DNA of 8,512 nucleotides from Chth-196 sp044370935 (lineage in GTDB: Bacteria; Verrucomicrobiota; Verrucomicrobiia; Chthoniobacterales; Chthoniobacteraceae): contig JBILUQ010000166.1 of assembly GCA_044370935.1 (NCBI GenBank), positions 1 to 8,512 on the forward strand, written 5' to 3'. Both the position numbers and the translations under genes were made by a program. Under the pieces are notes generated by a model that saw only the letters and a program-made list of their open reading frames with translations, was not told the origin of the DNA and searched no databases. Positions 1 to 6,106 of the stretch are shown in pieces. Positions within the stretch are counted from its first letter, which is position 1. Each line of letters begins with the position of its first letter.

Positions 1-494
1 ACGGATGATCCTTCGTCCTTAGGCAGCTTCCCCGCCAGAACTGTCCCGTCCTTGAGCGTGATGGCAACTGGGTTGGCGATCTCCGCAGGAAACGACGATT
101 TTGGGATCTCCAGAAGTATCTCGCCGTTTAAGTTTGCCTTGATGACTTTGCCTTCACTCAGAACGGCAGCAAAGATGAATTCCCCTTCAGATGATTTACG
201 GATCGAGAATCCGTGCAGGGTATGGGGTAGCCGTAAGTGCTTTAAAAATTTGCCGTCAGGCGAGTAGACATGCATGCCTCCTTGCTCCTGACCCTCCACA
301 CTCACATAAATGTTCCCGGCTGAATCCACTTGAATTTCACCATGCCCGTTTCCGATGGTTTCGCTGCCGGCTGGTGGAGTGATGAAATTTGGCTGGAATT
401 CGTACGTGGGTGCGGCAGCGAACAGGGAAGTCGCTCCGATCAAGCTCAGGGCGAGAGTGGAGGCGAAGAAGAGGGGGGATGTTGTTTGAATCAT
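1..494 (-). CDS. Secreted NHL/six-bladed beta-propeller-like protein, 3' end outside window
   Basis: Reading leftward from the ATG at 494-492, the frame stays open to the window edge and gives 164 residues, so the C-terminus is missing. Residues 1-28 form a good Sec signal peptide: a short polar start, a hydrophobic core (LFFASTLALSLIGATSLF) and an AAA-type cleavage site. After it come propeller-like repeats. Residues 48-66 (GNGHGEIQVDSAGNIYVSV) have the 'G-x-I-x-V-D-x-x-G-N-I-Y-V' pattern, and residues 75-84 (HVYSPDGKFL) the 'V-Y-S-P-D-G-K-F-L' turn typical of NHL blades; a second similar turn is seen near 'NLNGEILLEI'. Such proteins usually act as binding scaffolds outside the cytoplasm; the ligand cannot be told from sequence. 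It lies downstream of infC on the same strand, but a strong terminator separates the two, so it probably has its own promoter. The start is followed directly by the signal peptide. Family assignment is fairly sure, function unknown. Confidence 0.8.
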   Translation of the reverse strand, partial: MIQTTSPLFFASTLALSLIGATSLFAAAPTYEFQPNFITPPAGSETIGNGHGEIQVDSAGNIYVSVEGQEQGGMHVYSPDGKFLKHLRLPHTLHGFSIRKSSEGEFIFAAVLSEGKVIKANLNGEILLEIPKSSFPAEIANPVAITLKDGTVLAGKLPKDEGSS

Positions 495-499
495 ATACC

Positions 500-530
500 T
501 GTATGCTCTGGATTGTCGGAACTTCGTCAA
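500..530 (-). promoter_or_regulatory. Weak candidate promoter for the propeller gene
   Basis: On the minus strand a TTGACG hexamer (530-525) resembles a sigma70 -35 box. The best -10 candidate, CATACA (505-500), is 19 bases downstream and matches poorly. If real, transcription would start at about 493, almost on the ATG, giving a leaderless or near-leaderless message. That would fit the lack of a good Shine-Dalgarno sequence. This is a motif match by eye only. Confidence 0.2.
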
Positions 531-561
531 CTGCCGTTTTTCAATGGGGGAGTACTTGCAT

Positions 562-594
562 AAAAAAAGAGCCCGCAGTTTCACGGGCTCTTTT
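562..594 (-). terminator. Rho-independent terminator downstream of infC
   Basis: A perfect 11-base-pair stem is formed by 565-575 (aaaagagcccg) and 584-594 (cgggctctttt) around an 8-base loop. Read on the minus strand the hairpin ends in a run of seven T (568-562), the classic intrinsic terminator form. It lies 36 bases beyond the infC stop and before the propeller gene, so it most likely ends the infC transcript. On the plus strand the tail is only four T followed by A, so it is mainly a leftward terminator. Confidence 0.93.
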
Positions 595-629
595 AAAGAA
601 ACGCTTAATTGGTTATTTAAAGACGCTAT

Positions 630-1235
630 TCAAGACGCCAAATCGCTAGTTTCGGGCTCTTCAATGGCCTCTTGATCGTCATCCTCCTCGTCGAAAACGT
701 CCTCCGGGAGAACATCGAGTTTCGCGAAACGCCGCTTGCGCTTGCCCGCGGGAAGCGGGGCGAGAGTCATGGTGATCGCCCTGCCCATGAGCTTCGGAGG
801 TTGCTCTACATTTGCCATCAAAAGCAGGTCTTCGCTGATTTTCTTCATCAGCACCATCCCAAGTTCCTTGTGCGCATTTTCACGGCCTCGGAATTGTAGT
901 TGGACGCGAACTTTGTTGTTCTTGTCTAGAAACTCCTCAGCGTGGCGTAGCTTTGTTTCGTAGTCGTGTGAGCTGATGTTGACTCGAAACTTGATTTCCT
1001 TAAGTTTGCTGGTGGCATGCTTCTTGTCTTTCTCGTGCTTTGCTAGCTCATACTTGAACTTTCCAAAGTCGACGATGCGACAAACGGGGGGAACGGCGGT
1101 TGGTGCAACCTCTACGAGGTCCAGTCCCGCTTGTTGGGCTGCGCGTAGGGCATCTTGGATTTTCATGACTCCAAGCTGCTGTCCGGAGGCGGCTAGAATG
1201 ACGCGCACCTCACGTGCACGGATCCTCTGATTCAC
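630..1235 (-). CDS. infC: Translation initiation factor IF-3
   Basis: IF-3 binds the 30S subunit, checks the start codon-initiator tRNA pairing and prevents early 50S joining. From GTG 1235 the product has 201 residues. The N-terminal domain begins with the family signature VNQRIRAREVRVI (1-13), then GQQLGVMKIQDAL (18-30), LDLVEVAPTAVPPVCRIVDFGKFKYE (38-63) and a basic linker. The C-terminal domain has KEIKFRVNISSHDYETKLRHAEEFLD (79-104), KVRVQLQFRGRE (108-119) and the conserved end MGRAITMTLAP (150-160). Residues 174-201 form an acidic tail with 14 Asp/Glu in 28, longer than the usual ~180-residue factor. The coordinates use the GTG, but the true start is probably upstream: the frame is open to a TAG at 1280-1278, an Arg codon precedes Val-Asn as in most IF-3 (RVN), and ATT, the classic infC start, lies in frame at 1259-1257 with AGGA at 1279-1276. 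Starting there would add eight residues. rpmI and rplT, the usual neighbours, are absent, and a terminator follows directly. Identity certain; start uncertain. Confidence 0.97.
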   Translation of the reverse strand: MNQRIRAREVRVILAASGQQLGVMKIQDALRAAQQAGLDLVEVAPTAVPPVCRIVDFGKFKYELAKHEKDKKHATSKLKEIKFRVNISSHDYETKLRHAEEFLDKNNKVRVQLQFRGRENAHKELGMVLMKKISEDLLLMANVEQPPKLMGRAITMTLAPLPAGKRKRRFAKLDVLPEDVFDEEDDDQEAIEEPETSDLAS

Positions 1236-1256
1236 ACGATACTGCTGGATTTGTAT

Positions 1257-1279
1257 AATAAGTATTTGGTTAAGTTCCT
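1257..1279 (-). promoter_or_regulatory. Candidate infC ribosome-binding site and AUU start
   Basis: On the minus strand an AGGA (1279-1276) is followed 16 bases later by ATT (1259-1257), in frame with infC. AUU starting infC is the basis of autoregulation in Escherichia coli, because IF-3 rejects non-canonical starts. The spacing is longer than ideal; an ATA at 1265-1263, also in frame, has better spacing (10). A rival reading is that TATTAT (1260-1255) is a -10 box and GTG 1235 is the start, although the matching -35 position (GCATAG) is poor and no Shine-Dalgarno precedes the GTG. Confidence 0.45.
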
Positions 1280-1281
1280 AT

Positions 1282-1377
1282 GCCGGAGAGCTTACGGAAG
1301 GCACTTGGTTGTCTTTACTACAGTTCGCAGGCATTGCCTGCGGCTCGGCTGCTCTCCGGCTGTAGTCCCCGAAGTGC
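1282..1377. repeat. Structured palindromic intergenic element upstream of infC
   Basis: This gap between infC and the exonuclease gene holds several perfect inverted repeats. CGCAGGCA (1326-1333) and TGCCTGCG (1335-1342) form a near-perfect tight hairpin. Around it are nested ACTACAG/CTGTAGT (1317-1323 with 1360-1366) and GCACTT/AAGTGC (1301-1306 with 1372-1377). A fourth pair, GCCGGAGAGC (1282-1291) with GCTCTCCGGC (1351-1360), crosses the outer nested pairs, so two alternative folds exist. No T-run follows on either strand, so it is not an intrinsic terminator. It could be a dispersed palindromic repeat (REP-like), which the overall shape suggests, or a structured 5' leader of infC. There is no second copy in this window. 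Confidence 0.55.
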
Positions 1378-1478
1378 GGTTGGATTCCCCCTAAGAGAGA
1401 TTTACCTAGAAGCCGCCTATTCTGAATCGGCTCCGAGTGCAAGGCAAAAGCTTGATTTTTCTCTGGAAACTACACTTT

Positions 1479-2021
1479 TCAACTCCAACCAACATCTACA
1501 GTCCGCCGGTTTCGGAATTTGTCAATGAAGTGCAATTTTTTGTGCTTGGCACCATGTTCGTGCACAAGTTTCGTGCATTTCACGTCAAAGCAGCAGTACT
1601 CCGCGATCTCAGCCAACTTGCCCTCTCTCCACCACCGGATCGCGTCCAACCCGTCTCCGGTTTTTCCAACCCCCAGTGTTGCAGAGGCGATTGCATCAAG
1701 TCCAAGGCGATGTCCCAGTTGCTTTTCAACCTCAACCATCAGGTCAAGCGTCCGTGCTGTGTGCGCCAAATCAAGAATCGTGTACCCAGCGAGAACTTCA
1801 TAGTCGAAGTTGATCACATTGAACCCAACCACCAAATCCGCACGCATCAGTTGGTCTACAAGCTCGTGCACATCCTTCTCTAGATAAATGCGATATTCGC
1901 TCAAAGCCGTCGAGTAAGTCACTGCAAGTGACATTCCCATGTTTCTCTTTTTGTCCCAACCGCCCGCGTCGTTCGCCGTTCGCTGGGTTTCCAAATCAAA
2001 ATAAACAACGTCGGATGCCAT
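1479..2021 (-). CDS. Stand-alone DEDDy-type RNase H-fold 3'-5' exonuclease
   Basis: The 180-residue product is essentially one predicted 3'-5' exonuclease domain. The three motifs of the DEDD superfamily are intact: ExoI YFDLET with Asp9 and Glu11; ExoII with the pattern N-x3-F-D (Asn68, Phe72, Asp73); ExoIII Y-x3-D with Tyr142 and Asp146, which makes it the DEDDy subclass. These residues would bind two metal ions and hydrolyse DNA or RNA from the 3' end. Ten or so further residues (IRWWREGKLAEIAEYC, 128-143) match my memory of a widespread uncharacterised family of small RNase H-like proteins. No polymerase, helicase or RNA-binding domain is attached and there is no signal peptide, so it acts in the cytoplasm. 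The start ATG 2021-2019 is supported by AGGA six bases upstream. It follows the thioredoxin-like gene by 24 bases and is probably cotranscribed. Substrate unknown. Confidence 0.9.
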   Translation of the reverse strand: MASDVVYFDLETQRTANDAGGWDKKRNMGMSLAVTYSTALSEYRIYLEKDVHELVDQLMRADLVVGFNVINFDYEVLAGYTILDLAHTARTLDLMVEVEKQLGHRLGLDAIASATLGVGKTGDGLDAIRWWREGKLAEIAEYCCFDVKCTKLVHEHGAKHKKLHFIDKFRNRRTVDVGWS

Positions 2022-2025
2022 GGCG

Positions 2026-2031
2026 TTTCCT
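2026..2031 (-). promoter_or_regulatory. Ribosome-binding site of the exonuclease gene
   Basis: AGGAAA on the minus strand (2031-2026) lies just upstream of ATG 2021-2019 and fixes that start. It falls in the 24-base gap after the thioredoxin-like gene, consistent with separate initiation on a shared message. Confidence 0.7.
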
Positions 2032-2045
2032 GTGAGACTGTCAGG

Positions 2046-2651
2046 TCAGGCTTTGAACCCTGTAAAGACCGGTTCGTTGCCTGGGAGCCATTTGATGCTG
2101 CACCCGATGCTGGGCTTCTGATCAGGCGGGGGCGTCTGGCCGTCTAACACCTGATTTAACGCGTTTCTGAGGGATGCACCGTTGAGGGTACCCTGACCGG
2201 GACGGTCGGGGCCGCGCATTGGCCGTGAATCATCCATCTGTCCGTGGTAGGCTAACCGATGGCTTGGCGCAAAAACGTAAAAGTCCGGGGTGCAACGCGC
2301 GGAAAAGGAGTGGGCGACGGACTGTGTAGCGTCGAACAAAATTGGAAAGGTAAAACCGTGAATTTCAGCAAACGTTGCGGTTGGCGCGGGCGCGTCTTGA
2401 GGGTAGGCGGCGATATCGTTGGATGTGATGCCCACAATCGCCAACTGGCTTTGTGAATAATCCTTTGCGATTCGCGCTATTTCCGGCGCAACGTGCACTA
2501 CATACGGGCAGTGGGTACAAAGAAAAATAATGAGAACAGACCTTCCTGAGTAGTCTGAGTCGGATACAACGGTCTGTGATCGGACGTTGGTAAGAGAGAA
2601 CTTGGGGAGGGCAAGGCCCAGATTGAGGGGTGAGGATTCGGTGGCAGCCAT
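2046..2651 (-). CDS. Thioredoxin-fold, AhpC/TSA-like (peroxiredoxin-like) protein
   Basis: The 201-residue product has the features of the PRX-like thioredoxin-family group: a beta strand SVLIIFLCTHCPYVV (38-52) with a CxxC pair (Cys45, Cys48), the usual 'C-x-H-C-P' context, ITSND (75-79), and the cis-proline region ARCTPDFYVF (118-127, Pro122) preceded by a third cysteine, Cys120. The later QMDDSRP (138-144) and PSIGCSIKW (180-188, Cys184) are also characteristic of the family. It probably performs thiol-disulfide exchange or peroxide reduction; the physiological substrate is unknown. There is no signal peptide, so it should be cytoplasmic. ATG 2651-2649 is the first possible start because an in-frame TAA lies six codons upstream (TAA GAC TCC ACT GCT GAA CCG ATG). 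No good Shine-Dalgarno is visible. It is the first gene of a likely two-gene unit with the exonuclease and is transcribed away from purU. Family sure, function only general. Confidence 0.9.
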   Translation of the reverse strand: MAATESSPLNLGLALPKFSLTNVRSQTVVSDSDYSGRSVLIIFLCTHCPYVVHVAPEIARIAKDYSQSQLAIVGITSNDIAAYPQDAPAPTATFAEIHGFTFPILFDATQSVAHSFSARCTPDFYVFAPSHRLAYHGQMDDSRPMRGPDRPGQGTLNGASLRNALNQVLDGQTPPPDQKPSIGCSIKWLPGNEPVFTGFKA

Positions 2652-2850
2652 CGGTTCAGCAGTGGAGTCTTAATCGGTGGAAAATCCAATCGATTTCTTG
2701 TCCATCATGAATAGATAGGGTTCCTCCCAGTTTTTCGACAGGGCCGCTCGCGTTCAAAATTGGGAGGGATCCCACCGAATGGGAGTTTGTGAGCTAGTGC
2801 GACTGAAAAATTGATTTTGTGAACGGGCATCTCATGGCAGAAGTCAGCGT
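2652..2850. promoter_or_regulatory. Divergent intergenic region, thioredoxin-like gene and purU
   Basis: These 199 bases separate two divergently transcribed genes and must contain both promoters. I could not identify a convincing pair of sigma70 boxes in either direction by eye. TGGGA/TCCCA (2761-2765 with 2770-2774) is a very small hairpin of doubtful meaning. Confidence 0.4.
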
Positions 2851-3705
2851 ATGCCTACCACCCTGTTGCGAGTCTCCTGTCCGGATCGAGTTGGCCTCCT
2901 GGCGCTGATTTCCAAGTTTGCCGCCGATCACGGGGGCAATCTCAGGGAGGTTCATCAGTTCACGGATCTGGAGGAGAATTGGTTTTGTGCACGAATGGAG
3001 ATCGACACGCAGACACTGACCTGCGGCTTGGAGGCGCTCCGTTCCGCTTTCCAACCCTTGGGGCGGGAGTTGACTGCGGAGTGGTCGATCCGGTCAGCTG
3101 AGCTGAAGCCTCGAGTTATTCTGATGGTCAGTAAATTAGGACATTGCCTAGCCGATCTCTTATGGCGCTGGCGTTCAGGTGAGTTGGCTTTCGAAATTCC
3201 TTGCGTGATTTCAAACCATGAAACGCTCAGGGAGCTGGTGGAGCGCGAGGGCCTCAAATTTCATCACATTCCCGTCGAGCCGGATTCAAAGGCTGCGGCG
3301 TTTGATCGGATGGAGCGAATCTGGACCGAGGATGCTGCGGATCTCGTGGTTTTGGCCCGTTACATGCAAGTTGTGCCCTCCGAGTTTTGTTCCAGGTGGA
3401 GTGGCAAAATTATGAATATTCACCATAGCTTTCTGCCCTCCTTTGTGGGCGCTAATCCCTATCGGCGTGCTTATCAGCGGGGCGTAAAGCTAATCGGAGC
3501 GACCTGTCATTACGCCACCGCTGATTTGGACGAAGGTCCGATCATTGAGCAGGAAGTAACTCGTGTGGAACATTTTCATTCAGAGAACGACCTGCTTCGT
3601 CTTGGGCGCGATTGCGAGCGCCTCGCTCTTGCCCGAGGGCTCCGCTACCACCTCACTGATCGAGTCTTTATCCACGGGAACCGGACCACCGTTTTCCGGG
3701 ATTGA
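2851..3705 (+). CDS. purU: Formyltetrahydrofolate deformylase
   Basis: PurU hydrolyses 10-formyl-tetrahydrofolate to tetrahydrofolate and formate, balancing one-carbon pools and supplying formate for PurT-type purine synthesis. The 284 residues match the usual length (about 280). Residues 4-80 are an ACT domain beginning RVSCPDRVGLLALISKF (7-23), the likely site of regulation by methionine and glycine as in E. coli. Residues 86-284 are the formyltransferase-fold catalytic domain: MVSKLGHCLADLLWR (92-106), VISNHETLRELVE (119-131), LARYMQVVP (168-176), the catalytic Asn189 and His191 in MNIHHSFLPSF (188-198), and Asp227 in DLDEGPIIEQ (225-234). The catalytic triad is therefore intact. ATG 2851 is chosen because an in-frame TGA lies at 2812-2814 with no other start between. 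The Shine-Dalgarno is weak. It stands alone, divergent from the thioredoxin-like gene and convergent with the protease gene. Confidence 0.96.
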   Translation: MPTTLLRVSCPDRVGLLALISKFAADHGGNLREVHQFTDLEENWFCARMEIDTQTLTCGLEALRSAFQPLGRELTAEWSIRSAELKPRVILMVSKLGHCLADLLWRWRSGELAFEIPCVISNHETLRELVEREGLKFHHIPVEPDSKAAAFDRMERIWTEDAADLVVLARYMQVVPSEFCSRWSGKIMNIHHSFLPSFVGANPYRRAYQRGVKLIGATCHYATADLDEGPIIEQEVTRVEHFHSENDLLRLGRDCERLALARGLRYHLTDRVFIHGNRTTVFRD

Positions 3706-3706
3706 T

Positions 3707-3745
3707 TCCAGACGCCATGGCGTGGGCGCCCTCACCGGCGCTGGA
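3707..3745 (+). terminator. GC-rich hairpin after purU, weak terminator candidate
   Basis: TCCAG-a-CGCC (3707-3716) can pair with GGCGCTGGA (3737-3745) with one bulged A. The perfect 12-base palindrome ACGCCATGGCGT (3712-3723) gives an alternative fold. It begins one base after the purU stop and lies between two convergent genes, where a terminator is expected. No T-tract follows on either strand, so intrinsic termination is doubtful. Confidence 0.3.
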
Positions 3746-3837
3746 TGGTGATCGCCTCATGTACCGAGGTTAACTGCAGATTGAGAGCTGCTGGGGAGTC
3801 CGCCCTTTCCTTGAGAATATCCAGCCACTGGCGCCCC

Positions 3838-6072
3838 CTAGCGGCGCTTGGCAGTTTGTGCGCTATCGCTTTTGGTGAGCTCGATCAGGTCCGTGAGAAT
3901 GTTCAGGGTTTCGTGTTTGACCGGATCAAGGCGAATGGGCGGCGCCTTGAAAATAGGACGTCCATCTTTATCAGTCTGCGGTTCTGAAGATGTGTCGCTG
4001 GCCGGTGCGTCTTCATCTTCAGATGTTGATGGCGAGTCTTTGGCTGATTTCGGCTCCACAAAGGTGATGGCAGCTAGACTCTTCTTATCGGCGTTGTCCA
4101 AGGTGATCCTGTAGGCGCGAGGCTGCTTCTCACCAGTGAGCGACTTGCGCTCGGCATCACGTTTTTCTTTCCGTGATTTGTCCTCTTCCATTTGCTGTTG
4201 TCTCGCTTTTTCGTTGAGCGAGAGGCGGTTGTCTTGAGTTCTTTTGCGGATAATGTCCAAGTCCTCAAGCACGTATTTGAACTCGGGCGTGAGCGGAACT
4301 CGCGTCTCCGACTTTTTGCGCAGCTCATCGATGTGGAGCGGCTTTTCCCATTTATCGAAGTCCAGCGCGTTGAATGTGTCGTACGCCAGAGGGTCCTTCA
4401 GAGATTCCTCTCCGAAGTCCGGCAGGTCGTAGATGGAGGGCAGAACAATGTCGCTTTCCACTCCTCTTAGTTGGGTGGAGCCACCGGCAACCCGGTAAAA
4501 CTTTTGAATAGTCAGCTTGACCGCACCCGCCTCCGAGCCGTTGGCAAGCGGAGGAAAAGCACGGCTTAATTCAATCATCTGTTGCACCGTTCCCTTTCCA
4601 AAAGTCTTGCTATCACCGATCACAATGGCGCGTTTGTAGTCCTGCATTGCACCTGCAAAAATCTCACTGGCGGAGGCGCTCTGACGGTTCACAAGGACCA
4701 CTAGCGGACCATCGTACTCGATTTTCGAGTCTTTGTCCCGGGACACTGCAACCTCACCATTCCAACTGCGAGCTTGAACCACGGGGCCCTGCTTGATGAA
4801 GAGGCCCGTCAAACTGACCGCCTCGTCCAAAAATCCGCCGCCGTCGCGGCGCAGGTCCATTACCAAGCCCTGAATTCCCTCCTGCTTGAGCCTCTTGATC
4901 AGCGCGAGCACGTCCCTCGTGGTGCTCTTGGCGTTCGGGTTAGTGTTCCTGTCCGGTTCACCGTAGAAGGAGGGCAGGGTAATCATACCCAGCTTGATGG
5001 TCTGACCGTTTGGCTTATTCCACTCGATGAGTTCAGCCCTCGCCTCCTCGTCCTTGAGCTTGATCTCGTCCCGCTTGATTTCTACGACCTTGGTTTCACT
5101 TCCAGTCGCCGAATCCACTGGGATGACCTGCAACCGTACGATGGAATCTTTCTTTCCCCGAATCATCGCGACCACCTTGTCGATTTTCAGGTCAACGCAG
5201 TCCACGAACTCCTTGTCTCCCTGCGCAACCGCAACGATCCGGTCGCCAACCTTCATTTTTCCGCTTTTTAAAGCGGGGCCACCGGGCACAAGCTCGATGA
5301 TCTTCGCGTAGCCTTCCTCGGATCGGAGCTTGGCTCCGATACCGAAAAGCGAGAGGCGCATCTGGATGGCGAACTGCTCCAAGTCAGTTTTGCTCAGGTA
5401 ATCCGAATGGGGGTCATACGTTTGCGAGAGGCAGAGCAGAAACGTCTTCAAGACGTCCTCCGAAGTCTGCTCCTGGAGGTCGCGCAGGAACCGGTCGTAG
5501 CGCTTGGAGATGGTCTGCATTGGATCGGTCTTCTTCTTGCTGAACTTTTCCTGAAGAAGCTCCGAGGTGATGCGGTCCCTCCAGAGTTGCACAGCCGCCT
5601 CTTCGTTCTCGGGCCACGCCGCCTTGGAGCGGTTGATTTCAACGTACCGATCTTCATCAAACGGGAGGCTGGATTCGAGAAGTTTCTTGGCGAGGGCGAC
5701 CCTGGACTCAGCGCGTTGGCGGAAGATGTCGTAAATCTGATGAGCGGCAAGGGTACGTCCCGCCAGAATTTCGTCATCAAGCCTAGTGTTCCACGCCTTG
5801 TTGAAAGCGCTCACATCCTGCTGAGTAAAAAACAGGTGGTTGTAATCCAGCGCCTCCAAGTAGTTTTTTAGCAGCCGCTCCGACATCGAATCGTCCAGCC
5901 GCTGGCGGGAATAGTGGATTCCCTCGAGAAGCTTGGCCACCGCGACCGTGATCTGCCCGGGATCAGGCTCTCCCGCGGCCTGAAGGCGTTGAGAAAGTGG
6001 AAGCGAAAGTTGAGGTGACAGAAGGCCGAACGCCACTGAGGCGAGGGCTAGGGAACGGAACATCTTCTTCAT
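3838..6072 (-). CDS. prc: Periplasmic tail-specific (C-terminal processing) S41 protease, Prc/Tsp type
   Basis: The enzyme degrades or trims periplasmic proteins from the C-terminus using a Ser-Lys dyad. From ATG 6072 it has 744 residues. The frame extends upstream to a TTG (6168), but that adds 32 polar residues ahead of an obvious signal peptide (MKKMFRSLALASVAFGLL... cleavage near LQAAG), so ATG 6072 is preferred. Residue numbers here are from that ATG: Tsp-type N-terminal domain about 35-235; PDZ about 243-320 (FGIGAKL, VPGGPALKSGKMKVGDRIV); S41 core about 355-560 with GLVMDLRRDGGGFLDEAV, the catalytic Ser467 in the SASASEIF motif (aligned by its spacing to the lysine in E. coli Prc) and Lys493 in TFGKGTVQ; then the Tsp C-terminal region about 565-640. 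A low-complexity Ser/Asp/Glu linker (about 675-703) and a conserved-looking last segment (IRLDPVKHETLNILTDLIEL) make it longer than the ~680-residue E. coli enzyme. It is monocistronic and convergent with purU. The gene symbol is by similarity; ctpA-like naming is possible. Confidence 0.95.
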   Translation of the reverse strand: MKKMFRSLALASVAFGLLSPQLSLPLSQRLQAAGEPDPGQITVAVAKLLEGIHYSRQRLDDSMSERLLKNYLEALDYNHLFFTQQDVSAFNKAWNTRLDDEILAGRTLAAHQIYDIFRQRAESRVALAKKLLESSLPFDEDRYVEINRSKAAWPENEEAAVQLWRDRITSELLQEKFSKKKTDPMQTISKRYDRFLRDLQEQTSEDVLKTFLLCLSQTYDPHSDYLSKTDLEQFAIQMRLSLFGIGAKLRSEEGYAKIIELVPGGPALKSGKMKVGDRIVAVAQGDKEFVDCVDLKIDKVVAMIRGKKDSIVRLQVIPVDSATGSETKVVEIKRDEIKLKDEEARAELIEWNKPNGQTIKLGMITLPSFYGEPDRNTNPNAKSTTRDVLALIKRLKQEGIQGLVMDLRRDGGGFLDEAVSLTGLFIKQGPVVQARSWNGEVAVSRDKDSKIEYDGPLVVLVNRQSASASEIFAGAMQDYKRAIVIGDSKTFGKGTVQQMIELSRAFPPLANGSEAGAVKLTIQKFYRVAGGSTQLRGVESDIVLPSIYDLPDFGEESLKDPLAYDTFNALDFDKWEKPLHIDELRKKSETRVPLTPEFKYVLEDLDIIRKRTQDNRLSLNEKARQQQMEEDKSRKEKRDAERKSLTGEKQPRAYRITLDNADKKSLAAITFVEPKSAKDSPSTSEDEDAPASDTSSEPQTDKDGRPIFKAPPIRLDPVKHETLNILTDLIELTKSDSAQTAKRR

Positions 6073-6082
6073 TTGGAGAGAT

Positions 6083-6106
6083 CTTTCTCTTTTATAGCTT
6101 TCTCTT
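6083..6106 (-). repeat. Nine-base direct repeat just upstream of the protease start
   Basis: AAGAGAAAG on the minus strand occurs twice, at 6106-6098 and 6091-6083, a 15-base period. Between them, overlapping the second copy by one base, is TATAAA (6096-6091). The nearer copy ends 10 bases before the ATG and may serve as a loose purine-rich ribosome-binding site. The arrangement could be an operator around a -10 box, but no -35 box is evident. Chance is a fair explanation. Confidence 0.3.

Noticed and set aside
1282..1377. Intrinsic terminator for the exonuclease transcript
   Set aside because: Strong stems are present, but no T-run follows on the minus strand, so it was called a structured repeat instead.
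1437..1883. 148-residue open frame on the plus strand
   Set aside because: It is antisense to the exonuclease gene, whose catalytic motifs are all intact. The plus-strand product has no recognisable domain and no ribosome-binding site.
2252..2456. Short open frames on both strands within the thioredoxin-like gene
   Set aside because: They overlap the intact thioredoxin-fold frame, which carries CxxC, cis-Pro and the family C-terminal motif.
4774..5271. 165-residue open frame on the plus strand
   Set aside because: It is a shadow within the protease gene on the opposite strand, a common result of GC-rich codon use; it has no start signal or domain.
5407..5871. 154-residue open frame on the plus strand
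   Set aside because: It is also antisense to the protease gene. Its protein shows no family resemblance, while the minus strand encodes a continuous Tsp domain.
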